Source: Candidatus Lambdaproteobacteria bacterium RIFOXYD2_FULL_56_26
Lineage (GTDB): Bacteria; SAR324; XYD2-FULL-50-16
Reading direction: 5' to 3'
Length of the DNA stretch: 64,000 bases
Assembly (NCBI GenBank): GCA_001783715.1
Contig: MFNF01000040.1
Location: 21,108 to 85,107, forward strand
The notes below the pieces were generated by a model. That model made no database searches, was not told the DNA's origin, and worked only from the letters and a program-made list of their open reading frames with translations. The translations under genes and the position numbers were made by a program. Below, in pieces: positions 8,985 to 17,287 of this stretch (its first letter is position 1; each line of letters opens with the position of its first letter).

Positions 8985-9299
8985 ATGTACGCGATCATCA
9001 AGACTGGCGGCAAACAATACCGGGTAGAAAAGGGCATGACCGTGACCGTGGACCTTATGGACCTCGAAGCCGGTACCGACTTTGAAACCTCGGAAGTTTT
9101 GTTCCTCAAAACTGGCGAGAACTCCTTCAAGACCGGTACCCCCTTAGTGGCTGGTGCCAAGGTTCAAGCGAAGGTTTTACGGCACATCAAAGACAAAAAA
9201 GTGGTGATTGGCAAGCTCAAGCGCCGTAAAGGCTACCGCCGCAAGCAGGGCCACCGCCAAAATTACACCCAACTTCAGATTACCGACATCAAGGGCTAA
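8985..9299 (+). CDS. rplU: 50S ribosomal protein L21
   Basis: L21 is a 23S rRNA-binding protein of the large subunit. At 104 residues it has family length, with MYAIIKTGGKQYRVEKG at the start and KRRKGYRRKQGHRQ near the end. It is followed after 23 bases by rpmA, the usual L21-L27 pair, under a good promoter. Confidence 0.97.
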   Translation: MYAIIKTGGKQYRVEKGMTVTVDLMDLEAGTDFETSEVLFLKTGENSFKTGTPLVAGAKVQAKVLRHIKDKKVVIGKLKRRKGYRRKQGHRQNYTQLQITDIKG

Positions 9300-9322
9300 G
9301 CCCTCTTTTTCCAGGTTGAACC

Positions 9323-9580
9323 ATGGCTCACAAGAAAGGTCAAGGTAGCGTTAAAAACGGTCGGGATTCAAATCCCCAGTACCGTGGCATCAAAAGGTTC
9401 GGTGGCCAAGAGGTCAGTGCCGGTACCATTTTGGTTCGCCAATTGGGCAACCAATTCCATCCCGGCAAAAACGTCGGCCAAGGCAAAGACTACACTCTTT
9501 TTGCCACCACCGACGGTGAAGTGAAGTTCCAAACCAAGCGGGACAAGCGGCGCTACATCAGCATCGTTCCTTTCACTTAA
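9323..9580 (+). CDS. rpmA: 50S ribosomal protein L27
   Basis: L27 contributes its N-terminus to the peptidyl-transferase centre. The protein is 85 residues with the signature [20 protein letters not shown] and the strand [16 protein letters not shown]. The N-terminus begins MAHKKG directly, without the cleaved extension found in Firmicutes. A strong terminator follows. Confidence 0.97.
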   Translation: MAHKKGQGSVKNGRDSNPQYRGIKRFGGQEVSAGTILVRQLGNQFHPGKNVGQGKDYTLFATTDGEVKFQTKRDKRRYISIVPFT

Positions 9581-9602
9581 AGCCAAGCCTCGCCTTTTAG
9601 AT

Positions 9603-9632
9603 CCCCCGGCCTTTGGGCCGGGGGGCTCTTTC
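9603..9632 (+). terminator. Rho-independent terminator after rpmA
   Basis: Perfect 9-bp stem CCCCCGGCC / GGCCGGGGG with a 4-base loop (TTTG), then a pyrimidine/T-rich tail (CTCTTTCCT). It lies 22 bases after the rpmA stop. Confidence 0.85.
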
Positions 9633-9969
9633 CTCCAGCTTCCTGCAAGTCCTCCCTTAAGAGTTACCGCCAGCTTTTTTTCTTGGACCCTTTCCGCCGC
9701 CAATCTGCCTTAAGTTTTTAGAAGGGGAAAAAAGTGTTTCTCCACCCCTCCTTAAACTGAGCCAACAGCAACCCCTGGCGACCCTCTTTCGGCAGCTCCC
9801 CCTTTAAAGTTGCCTCCTTAAAAATATCGGGATTGTTTTAATAGGCTCCCCATAGGGTTTTTCTTCCCCTACATCCACTTGACCCTGGAAGTAGAAGCAG
9901 TTAGACTGGCTAAGAGAGGTCTATTTTGAAAAAGTAACGGCCAAGACAAAACGAATTTTTGGAGCCCAG
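9633..9969. other. Intergenic region between rpmA and the antiporter gene
   Basis: About 340 bases without a supported gene. It is more A/T-rich than the flanking genes and contains a candidate promoter near its right end. No repeat or RNA gene was recognised. Confidence 0.5.
9879..9907 (+). promoter_or_regulatory. Candidate promoter of the antiporter gene
   Basis: TTGACC (9879-9884), a 17-base spacer, and TAGACT (9902-9907), about 60 bases upstream of the ATG at 9970. Both boxes match the sigma-70 consensus at four or more of six positions; no experimental support. Confidence 0.4.
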
Positions 9970-12066
9970 ATGCCGCATTTGGAATTTAGCGCCCTTACTT
10001 TATTGCTTACCCAAATCGGGGTGATCCTGCTGGCAACTCGCAGTTTGGGGTTAGCGGTCCGTTGGATTGGGCAGCCCTTGGTTATCGCCGAGGTGTTGGC
10101 GGGGATTTTGCTGGGGCCTTCCCTGTTGGGTTTGGTCTGGCCTGGGGTGTTGGAGAGTCTCTTTCCTGCTGCCTCTATGTCGCTGCTCAAAATGTTTGCC
10201 CAGCTGGGGTTGGTGTTGTTCATGTTCTTGGTGGGCCTGGAACTGGACCCAAAGTTACTCAAGGGGCATACCCGTTCCTCGATTGCCATTAGTCACACCA
10301 GCATTGTCACGCCCTTTGCTCTGGGCAGCTTGGCGGGGTGGTTTTTGTATGACCGGTATTCCTCCCCGGAGGTCTCCCCGGTCTCCTTTATTTTATTTTT
10401 TGGCATTTCCTTAAGCGTGACCGCCTTTCCGGTGTTGGCCCGGATCCTTTCGGAGCGGCATCTGCTCTCCACTCCTTTGGGGGCGGTGACGCTCGCTTGT
10501 GCGGCGGTCGATGATGTGACGGCATGGTGTCTCTTGGCCTTTGTGGTTTCCGTGGCCCGGGCGCACGCCCTTTCTGAGGCGATTTGGACCACAGGCTTGG
10601 CCTTGGGGTTTATTTTGATTATGCTTTATGGGGTTCGGCCGCTTTTCGCCCGAGTTGCCAATCGTATTGGCAGTGCAGAGGCTTTAACCCAGACGGTGGT
10701 GTCCGCCATTTTGCTTCTTTTGCTCGCCTCGGCCTGCACGACCGAGCTGATTGGGATTCATGCCCTTTTTGGGGCCTTTATGTTTGGGGCGATTCTGCCA
10801 AAAACCGGGCGGATGGCCGAAACGTTGGCCGGAAAAATTGAAACCGTCACGGTGATCCTGTTGTTGCCGCTCTTTTTTGCCTTCAGTGGCCTGCGAACCC
10901 AGATTGGTCTCTTAAGTGCGCCCCAGGAGTGGGTGGTGACGTTGGGAATCATCTTGATTGCATCGTTGGGCAAATTTGGCGGCAGCCTACTGGCCGCCCG
11001 GCTGACCGGCTTTGGCTGGAGAGAGGGCAGCGCTCTGGGGATTTTGATGAACACCCGGGGGCTGATGGAATTGATTGTACTGAACATCGCCTTGGATCTG
11101 GGGATTATTTCTAGCACCCTCTTTACCATGTTGGTGATCATGGCTCTGGTCACTACCTTTGCGACCACTCCGTTGCTCCATTGGGTTTACCCAGACCAAA
11201 GATTTGCTCGACAACAACCCTTAGAACCAGAGTTAAAGGCCAAAGAATCCCTTTTGATCTGTATCTCCGATTCGGCTTCAGGCCCGGCCTTGGCCAGGAT
11301 TGCCAAAGCCCTGACCGGGACCAAGAAAACGGCCACCCGACTTTTTGCTTTGCACCTTTGGAACCCAAGCAACCGACCTTCAACAGAGTTGCTCCGAAAT
11401 GAACCAGAGCAAATATCCAAACCTCTGGTGTCATTGGTTGAAGAGGCAAAAGCTCTGGATTTACCGATTCAGACCATGTCTTACCAATCCACCGAGCCAG
11501 CCCTGGACATTTGCCATACGGCCAAAGCCCAACAGGCTTCTTTGGTGCTATTGGGTTCACACAAGCCTTTGTTGTTGGAAGGGAAGTTGGGCGGGGTGGT
11601 CAGTGAGGTGATCCGTAAATGCGGAAGCCCGGTGGCGGTGTTGATGGACCGAGGGCTGGCGAGGATCGAACGGGTCTTGATTGCCTATGCAGGCGGTCCC
11701 GAAGACCTGGCCGCCCTAAAGATCGCTCGGCAAATTGCCACTTCCCCTGGGGCGCAACTGACTTTGCTCCATGTGGTCCCTCCCGGCAAAATGGAACAAA
11801 CCGGCAAGGGGCGGATTCAAGCAGAAGAGGTATTTCCAGATGTGGAACTAAGTTCTAAAATATTACGGACCTTGGTGGTAGAAAGCACTTCCCCTCCAGA
11901 TGCAGTGTTAGAAGAGGTGGCCAAGGGTTATGACCTGATCATCCTGGGGGTAACCGCCAACTGGGGCTTGGGTGCAGGAAAGATCAGTCTGCGCCGGCAG
12001 CGGGTGCTGGAAGAATCGCCGGTTTCGGTGCTGGTGGTGCACCCGGCGATGAAGGCGGAAACCTAA
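9970..12066 (+). CDS. CHX-type cation/proton antiporter with two Usp domains
   Basis: A 698-residue membrane protein. Residues ~1-405 form a CPA2 Na+(K+)/H+ exchanger core of about 12 helices, with GQPLVIAEVLAGILLGPSLLG, GLVLFMFLVGLELDPK, SLSVTAFPVLARIL and ACAAVDDVTAWCLL (the DD region typical of CHX/CPA2 exchangers). Two cytoplasmic universal stress protein-like domains follow (about 410-560 and 565-698). The first has a nucleotide-loop-like GSHKPLLLEGKLGGVVSEVI. It likely exchanges monovalent cations for protons in pH or ion homeostasis, with Usp domains as nucleotide-responsive regulators. The gene is visibly richer in T than its neighbours, and no subunit gene is adjacent. Confidence 0.85.
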   Translation: MPHLEFSALTLLLTQIGVILLATRSLGLAVRWIGQPLVIAEVLAGILLGPSLLGLVWPGVLESLFPAASMSLLKMFAQLGLVLFMFLVGLELDPKLLKGHTRSSIAISHTSIVTPFALGSLAGWFLYDRYSSPEVSPVSFILFFGISLSVTAFPVLARILSERHLLSTPLGAVTLACAAVDDVTAWCLLAFVVSVARAHALSEAIWTTGLALGFILIMLYGVRPLFARVANRIGSAEALTQTVVSAILLLLLASACTTELIGIHALFGAFMFGAILPKTGRMAETLAGKIETVTVILLLPLFFAFSGLRTQIGLLSAPQEWVVTLGIILIASLGKFGGSLLAARLTGFGWREGSALGILMNTRGLMELIVLNIALDLGIISSTLFTMLVIMALVTTFATTPLLHWVYPDQRFARQQPLEPELKAKESLLICISDSASGPALARIAKALTGTKKTATRLFALHLWNPSNRPSTELLRNEPEQISKPLVSLVEEAKALDLPIQTMSYQSTEPALDICHTAKAQQASLVLLGSHKPLLLEGKLGGVVSEVIRKCGSPVAVLMDRGLARIERVLIAYAGGPEDLAALKIARQIATSPGAQLTLLHVVPPGKMEQTGKGRIQAEEVFPDVELSSKILRTLVVESTSPPDAVLEEVAKGYDLIILGVTANWGLGAGKISLRRQRVLEESPVSVLVVHPAMKAET

Positions 12067-12101
12067 TCCCAGGCCTCGACCGAAAGTGGAGGGCCAGCGG
12101 T

Positions 12102-12490
12102 CTAATCGGTCTCCACCAAATAGGCGGAGAGGTCCCGGTTCAAATGGTTGGAAGCAGCCGCAACGGTGCTGAAGATCGCAATGGGGTGCAGGGCTTTGAG
12201 GTTCCTTTGGAACAGGTTCATCATGGCGGTTTCCAAGGGACCCGAAGCGAGCAAGCACCAAGTTCCATGGGCCATGTCCCGGTCCTTGACGCTCTGGGTC
12301 AGACCAGCCAGTTCCGCAGCGGTAAACCTCACCTTCGCATCCCGGTAGTCGGCGACACCGTCAAATTCCGTGGAAAACTGGGGGTGGGCTACCATGTCCT
12401 GGGTAGCCTCGATCACATCGTTGATGGTGACCTCCCATGGTAAACCAAAACAATTAGTTTTTGTTCAGGAAGAATGGTGAGTGTTTTCAT
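12102..12490 (-). pseudogene. Small SpoIIAA/STAS-like protein gene, frameshifted near its start
   Basis: The main frame (12102 to about 12434) reads EVTINDVIEATQDMVAHPQF...GVADYRDAKVRFTAAELAGL and ends LSAYLVETD. A second frame supplies an N-terminus beginning MKTLTILPEQKLIVLVYHG at ATG 12490, with AAGGAG just upstream. Joined, they give about 129 residues with the beta-strand, 'GEVT', helix, 'DYRD' pattern of small STAS/SpoIIAA-like proteins. One base appears to be missing in the G run near 12434-12436. Either the gene is inactivated or the assembly has a one-base error. The function is unknown. Confidence 0.6.
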
Positions 12491-12559
12491 CAGGCTCCTT
12501 GCTTGTCTCCAGCCTTTGGGGGCAGGTTGACCGAGTCCACCACTGGAGTCCGACCACAT

Positions 12560-12865
12560 TTATAGCCGGATCCTCATCAATTTTTTGGAGCTGCTCGGAA
12601 AGTTTAGGGGGTCCTTCCCATAAACCTCTTCCACCGCCTTGTGCCGGTTTCGCTTGAGTTCACGCCACTGGTTTTCTTGGGCCTTGTAATCAGGCCCCAT
12701 TTGCTCTTTGATGGCGTTTCGGTAGGTGGTCAAGGTCGTGACCAAGTAGTTTAGGCTGATCGGCTTCCCATTTTCATTTTTCCAGGCCTTTAAAAATTCG
12801 ACTTCATCCAGGCAAACTGCCTTTACGGTCTCCATATCCTCCCCGACCTCGGTTAAAAACCGCAA
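12560..12865 (-). CDS. Hypothetical small protein
   Basis: I do not recognise the family. From the TTG at 12865 it gives 101 residues, mostly helical and charged (TYRNAIKEQMGPDYKAQENQ, ELKRNRHKAVEEVYGKDP). The frame stays open upstream to about 12916 with protein-like sequence (INLKKLVEIRLGNILRF), so translation could begin earlier, coupled to the stop of the membrane protein gene just upstream on the same strand. No signal peptide or membrane segment is seen. Together with its two small neighbours it sits in an accessory-looking patch between the antiporter and fadD. Confidence 0.5.
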   Translation of the reverse strand: MRFLTEVGEDMETVKAVCLDEVEFLKAWKNENGKPISLNYLVTTLTTYRNAIKEQMGPDYKAQENQWRELKRNRHKAVEEVYGKDPLNFPSSSKKLMRIRL

Positions 12866-12903
12866 AATATTGCCTAGCCTGATCTCTACCAGTTTTTTGA
12901 GGT

Positions 12904-13074
12904 TTATTTGTCCCCCTCAATCACCTGGTTGAGGTGATCGGCGGTGCCTGGAAATATTTGCTCCACCACGATCATCAAGCCAAACCACACCAGCCCAAAA
13001 GAGATGATCAACACCGGGACTCCAACAAAAATAACCCTCCAGGCCTGAAACACTAGGTCTCTGAACTTATCCAT
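12904..13074 (-). CDS. Small single-pass membrane protein (56 aa)
   Basis: A short open frame begins at ATG 13074, preceded by GGGAGA eight bases upstream. It encodes MDKFRDLVFQAWRVIFVG, a strong hydrophobic segment (VPVLIISFGLVWFGLMIVV) and a polar tail ending LNQVIEGDK. Charge distribution suggests an N-in inner-membrane protein. Its TAA overlaps the open region of the next gene on the same strand (12560-12865), suggesting co-translation. No family was recognised. Confidence 0.5.
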   Translation of the reverse strand: MDKFRDLVFQAWRVIFVGVPVLIISFGLVWFGLMIVVEQIFPGTADHLNQVIEGDK

Positions 13075-13205
13075 TGTTTTTTTCTCCCAAGACTTGATTT
13101 AGTAATTCCGCGTTACAAAGAGCAGTGCGGCGGTTTTTAAAGGGACTTTCATTTCTGGAGGCGGCCCCCAAGCCTTCTCCAGAAACTACCGGTTAAAACC
13201 GAAGG

Positions 13206-14879
13206 CTAAGCCTTGGCCGCCGGTTCCCGCAGAGCCCGGCGGAGGATTTTGCCGACGTTGGTTTTGGGCAGTTCATTGAGAAATTCAATGTACTTGGGCC
13301 GTTTGTAACCGGTGAGGTTTTTGCGGCAGTGGGCCATCACATCCCCTTCGGTGAGCTTGGGGTCCCTTTTGACCACATAAATCTTCACCGCCTCCCCGGC
13401 GGCCTCATCGGGTACGCCAATGGCGGCCACCTCCAGCACCCCTTCGTGCAGACTGACCACGTCTTCGATTTCATTGGGATACACGTTAAACCCCGAAACC
13501 AGGATCATGTCCTTTTTCCGGTCGATCAGTTTGACATAACCCTGCTCATTGATCGTGGCGATGTCCCCGGTTTTCAGCCAGCCTTCGGGGGTAAAGAGTT
13601 TGGCGGTTTCCTCCGGTTTTTTCCAATACCCTTGGGTTACCTGGGGTCCTTTGATACAAAGTTCCCCCGGTTCCCCCTTGTGGACCGGTCGGCCTTCTTC
13701 GTCCATCAAGGCCACCACAGTGGAGCTGATGGGTAGGCCGATAAAGCCGTTGTAGGTTTGCAAGTTGGTGGGGTTGATGCAGGCGGCCGGACTGGTTTCG
13801 GTCAAACCGTAGGCTTCAAGCAACACGTGGCCGGTGGTTTCCGCCCATTTTGTGGCCACCGCCTGGGTCACCGCCATGCCTCCGGCCAAGGCAATCTTGA
13901 GGTGGGAGAAGTCCACCTCCTTGATCTGCGGCTTGTTGAGCAACGCCAAAAAGAGGGTGTTGACCCCAGTGATAAAGGTAAAAGGCCAGTGTTTGAGTTC
14001 CTTAAAAAAGACTGGAAAATCCCTGGGGTTGGTGATCAATACGTTGAGTCCGCCGATTTTGCCGATAAAAAGGCAATTGGCGGTCAAGGAGAAGATGTGG
14101 TACAAGGGCAGTGGGGTGATGGCGACCTCTTCCCCCGGATTGAAGGTCCCGCCGATCCAAGATTCCGCCTGGAGCACGTTGGCCACCATGTTGCGGTGGG
14201 TCAGCACCGCCCCTTTGGAAACCCCAGTGGTGCCGCCGGTGTATTGCAAAAAGGCGATGTCCTCCCCGGTAACTTTGCCGGTTTTGAGGCTCTGGCCTTT
14301 GCCGGTTTCCAGGGCTTCAAGCAGAGAACTGTTTTTTTGCAGCCGGTAGGGAGGGACCATTTTTTTGATCCGTTTGACCACAAAGTTGACCACATGGCCC
14401 TTGAGCCCGCCGACCAGATCCCCCACTTCGGTCACCCAAATGTCTTGGAGCGGCAGGTCCTTTTCCACTTCCGCCAAGGTGTGGGCAAAGTTGGCCAGGA
14501 TCACGATGCCCTTGGCCCCGGAGTCCAGCATCTGGTGCTTCAGTTCCCGGGGGGTGTACAGGGGATTGACGTTGACCGCAATCAGCCCAGCCCGCAAAAT
14601 CCCGTAAAGCACCACTGGGTATTGTAGAACATTGGGCATCATGATCGCCACCCGGTCACCCTTTTGGTAGCCCAGGTTGTTGCACAAGGTGGCGGCAAAC
14701 GCCCGGCTCAGTAGGTCCAGCTCCCGGTAGGTGATGGTTTTTCCCAGGTTGTGGAAGGCGGGACGGTCGGCGAAATGCAGAAAGCTCTCTTCGAGCATGG
14801 CACCCAAAGAGCTGTATCGGTCCGGGTCGATCGTCTCCGGCACTCCGGGCAGATATTGTTTGAGCCAAGGCTTGTCCAC
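13206..14879 (-). CDS. fadD: Long-chain fatty acid-CoA ligase
   Basis: AMP-forming acyl-CoA synthetase that activates long-chain fatty acids for beta-oxidation or lipid synthesis. About 557 residues. Motifs: the P-loop-like LQYTGGTTGVSKGAVLTHRN, EAYGLTETSPAACIN, GWLKTGDIATINEQGYVKLIDRKKDMI and the C-terminal catalytic lysine region LPKTNVGKILRRALRE. I chose GTG 14879 because GGAGG lies just upstream and the start then reads DKPWLKQYLPGVPETIDPDR, as in FadD; the frame extends 21 codons further without similarity. No other beta-oxidation gene is adjacent. Confidence 0.92.
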   Translation of the reverse strand: MDKPWLKQYLPGVPETIDPDRYSSLGAMLEESFLHFADRPAFHNLGKTITYRELDLLSRAFAATLCNNLGYQKGDRVAIMMPNVLQYPVVLYGILRAGLIAVNVNPLYTPRELKHQMLDSGAKGIVILANFAHTLAEVEKDLPLQDIWVTEVGDLVGGLKGHVVNFVVKRIKKMVPPYRLQKNSSLLEALETGKGQSLKTGKVTGEDIAFLQYTGGTTGVSKGAVLTHRNMVANVLQAESWIGGTFNPGEEVAITPLPLYHIFSLTANCLFIGKIGGLNVLITNPRDFPVFFKELKHWPFTFITGVNTLFLALLNKPQIKEVDFSHLKIALAGGMAVTQAVATKWAETTGHVLLEAYGLTETSPAACINPTNLQTYNGFIGLPISSTVVALMDEEGRPVHKGEPGELCIKGPQVTQGYWKKPEETAKLFTPEGWLKTGDIATINEQGYVKLIDRKKDMILVSGFNVYPNEIEDVVSLHEGVLEVAAIGVPDEAAGEAVKIYVVKRDPKLTEGDVMAHCRKNLTGYKRPKYIEFLNELPKTNVGKILRRALREPAAKA

Positions 14880-15028
14880 GAAACCTCCGTCTAGGGTGCA
14901 AAATTCTGGTGAAACCGTATAAACCGACCCGGAAGGGGCCACACTGAAACCAACCTAACAGAAGAGAGCGGCTTTTTCAAGAAAGGAGAGGGTACCCAAG
15001 AAAGTTGGTCCCCAGGGGCAGGGCCGGA

Positions 15029-15820
15029 TCAGTGCCGCAAGGGCTCCGGGGCGGCTTCCACCAAGCGGTTGTTGATCTTGACCTGTTCGGCCTTGAACCG
15101 CAGGTTGGCGCTGGCCAAGTTTTCCTCGATGGTCACGTCGGCCCCTTCGGCCCGGTAAAAAATCCGGTCTTTGAGGTCTTCGGGGATCGGTTCGTAGAGC
15201 TTTTGGAGGTCACCGGCCAGCCGCAGGGGCAGCAGGATCTCAAAGTGATTTTCAAAATGGGCGTTAAAGACGATCTGTTTGACCTCCTCTTTGCGTTTGT
15301 AGAAGTCCGATTCGGCGGCGGCACCGACAAAGGCAAAAAAGTCGTCCACCTCGATCACCGGGGCCTCGAAGGTTTCTTGGCGCCACGCCAGCTTCAGCCG
15401 GACCTGCCCCTGGTCTCGGCGGCCTTTTTCTACCCTGGTGAAGTTGACCGGAATCTCAAAGAGGTTGGGCACCTTTTTGGTGCGTTTTTCCTGGTACAAC
15501 CGGTCCAGGATGCAGTGGGTGCGGAGTGGGTCGCCTTCGGGGCAGCCCAAAACCTCGGTGCGGATCTTGTGTTTGGCAACCTCGGGGTTGCCTTTGAGGT
15601 CCACCAGTCCCAAAAAGATCACCTCCACCAATCTGGGGTTGACCAGATAAAATTGGGATTCCTGTTCAAAAAATCGTTTGTAGTCCAAGTCGGCGGCTTT
15701 GGCTTGGTAGGCCTTGGCGCTGGTCATGGAATCCCCGTCTGCCTGGGCCAATTCCGGGACCAAGCCCAAAGCCCCGACCAGGGCCAAAAGAACCACTTTT
15801 TTCAAGGGATGGGGGAACAA
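15029..15820 (-). CDS. Exported protein of unknown function
   Basis: 263 residues from TTG 15820, chosen because GAGGAG lies five bases upstream. The N-terminus is a signal peptide (KLFPHPLKKVVLLALVGALG...AQA), so the mature protein is periplasmic or outer-membrane associated. The rest is mixed charged sequence with two cysteines (VLGCPEG, THCILD) that could form a disulfide. No known domain was recognised. It is divergent from the small membrane protein gene at 15926 and downstream of nothing related. Confidence 0.65.
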   Translation of the reverse strand: MFPHPLKKVVLLALVGALGLVPELAQADGDSMTSAKAYQAKAADLDYKRFFEQESQFYLVNPRLVEVIFLGLVDLKGNPEVAKHKIRTEVLGCPEGDPLRTHCILDRLYQEKRTKKVPNLFEIPVNFTRVEKGRRDQGQVRLKLAWRQETFEAPVIEVDDFFAFVGAAAESDFYKRKEEVKQIVFNAHFENHFEILLPLRLAGDLQKLYEPIPEDLKDRIFYRAEGADVTIEENLASANLRFKAEQVKINNRLVEAAPEPLRH

Positions 15821-15925
15821 TTTTACTCCTCTTTGACTACAAAAACTTGGCAGCCCCAAAAAAAGCTGGTAAGCCCAAGCTATCCATTAACGGGTTTTGT
15901 TTCAAGTCACATTACCGAGCCAACC

Positions 15926-16180
15926 ATGAAGCTATTGGGCAGGATCTTGTCGGTTTTGGTTTTTTTCGCCTCCTTTGTGGCGGCGCTTTATCTGGGTTAC
16001 CGGTTGTTCCGCCGGGGCCTGGACGATCCGGGTTACCTCTTTGGTGATTCCTTGTACCAAGAGGAAGACGGCGAGGACCTCTACCAGACAACCGGCACCG
16101 CTCCTACCGCCCTAAAGGAGGAACTGGAACCCTATCCTCCCATGGACAATTATGAGGGCCTCGGCCATCTGGTCCACTGA
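15926..16180 (+). CDS. Small single-pass membrane protein (84 aa)
   Basis: ATG 15926 opens an 84-residue protein with one N-terminal hydrophobic segment (ILSVLVFFASFVAALYLGY) followed by an Arg-containing turn and an acidic, Tyr-rich tail (YQEEDGEDLYQTTG). No family was recognised. It is convergent with rlpA and divergent from the exported-protein gene at 15029-15820. Confidence 0.5.
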   Translation: MKLLGRILSVLVFFASFVAALYLGYRLFRRGLDDPGYLFGDSLYQEEDGEDLYQTTGTAPTALKEELEPYPPMDNYEGLGHLVH

Positions 16181-16214
16181 ACCTTTGAGGGTCGAACTTT
16201 AAGAACAGCCGCCC

Positions 16215-17102
16215 TTACTTGCGGAAGCTGCGCACAAAGTTGTTGACCCCTTCCCCCTTGAGGGAAGAAGAAACCCGACCCGCCTGTTCCCGTTCCTCAA
16301 AGGGACCGGCCACCACGTGAAAACTGCCTTCCTTGGGGTCCACCAAAAAGGGGATGCCGCCGTACCGGGAAGCCAGGGAGCGTTTGAAGCTGCGGGCCTT
16401 GTCCTGGTCCTTGAACACCGCCACCTGTACCACCACCTGCTTGTAGGGGGTCAATCCCTTGGAGGCATCGTAGCCTTTGGGGTACCGGACCACCGTCAAC
16501 TTGACGTTGGCGGTTCCCTGGTCAGCGTAGCCCAGTTTTTTGGCGGCGGTTTCGGTCAGGTCGATGATCCGGTCGTCCACATAAGGGCCCCGGTCATTGA
16601 TGCGCACCACCACCGACTTCCCGTTTTCCTGGTTGGTCACCCGAACCCAGGTGTCCATCGGCAGAATCTTGTGGGCGGCGGTCATGCCCCGTTGGTTGTA
16701 CTTTTCCCCATTGGCGGTTTCCTTGCCGTGGAAGCCCGGTCCGTACCAGGAACCAACCCCGACCATCTGTTCGGTCATCTTGCCAACAGATTTCTGGGAG
16801 CCGCTGCCCCCGAAGCTGGGGGTAAAATCTTCCTCTGCGCTCGCCGAATCTGCCCCGTCCCCCCCAAAGTCCGGGACAAAGTCGTTGCCCGCTTCCATGG
16901 GGCTCATCGGGTCCACTTTGGGGCTGTTGCCGTAGTTGCGGTGGTCCGGGAAAAAGGGTTTGGACGAACCGTTGGAATCGGAGGCTTGGATCGGCTCCTT
17001 CCAGTTCTTGGGGGTATAAAAGGCCCCTTTGTCCGGTTTGGCGGTCGAACAACCGGCCAGGAGCAGAAATCCCAGGGGGACCAAGTAGGGTTGCAGCTTC
17101 AT
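16215..17102 (-). CDS. rlpA: RlpA-like septal lytic transglycosylase lipoprotein
   Basis: Outer-membrane lipoprotein of about 295 residues. A lipoprotein signal (LGFLLLAGCS, Cys near residue 18) precedes a low-complexity linker. A double-psi beta-barrel RlpA domain follows (VGSWYGPGFHGKETANGE, MTAAHKILPMDTWVRVTN, VVRINDRGPYVDDRIIDLT with the conserved Asp). A C-terminal SPOR domain follows (YKQVVVQVAVFKDQDKARSF, FHVVAGPF), which binds denuded glycan at the septum. RlpA enzymes cleave glycan strands lacking stem peptides during cell separation. The start at ATG 17102 places the lipobox correctly. Confidence 0.9.
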   Translation of the reverse strand: MKLQPYLVPLGFLLLAGCSTAKPDKGAFYTPKNWKEPIQASDSNGSSKPFFPDHRNYGNSPKVDPMSPMEAGNDFVPDFGGDGADSASAEEDFTPSFGGSGSQKSVGKMTEQMVGVGSWYGPGFHGKETANGEKYNQRGMTAAHKILPMDTWVRVTNQENGKSVVVRINDRGPYVDDRIIDLTETAAKKLGYADQGTANVKLTVVRYPKGYDASKGLTPYKQVVVQVAVFKDQDKARSFKRSLASRYGGIPFLVDPKEGSFHVVAGPFEEREQAGRVSSSLKGEGVNNFVRSFRK

Positions 17103-17287
17103 AGCGTTTTGGGGGTTGGAACGGTTCAGGTTCTTGGCCACCTTTGTAGCCGGGACGGGTTGTCGGGATTCGATGGGTAGGGTTCAATGCGAATTCTTTG
17201 CCAAAATGCGCAACCTCTGCTTGCGGTTGCCAAAGTCCCTTGGCTGCTTTATTGAAGTTAAACCAACCCTTAACACCTATTGGTTCC

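Noticed and set aside
9361..9378. tRNA T-loop-like sequence (GGATTCAAATCCCC)
   Set aside because: It lies inside rpmA and encodes GRDSNPQ; no acceptor stem or anticodon arm surrounds it.
13150..13200. Inverted repeat after fadD as a terminator
   Set aside because: AGCCTTC/GAAGGCT pairing exists, but there is no T tract after it on the minus strand, so the call is not supported.
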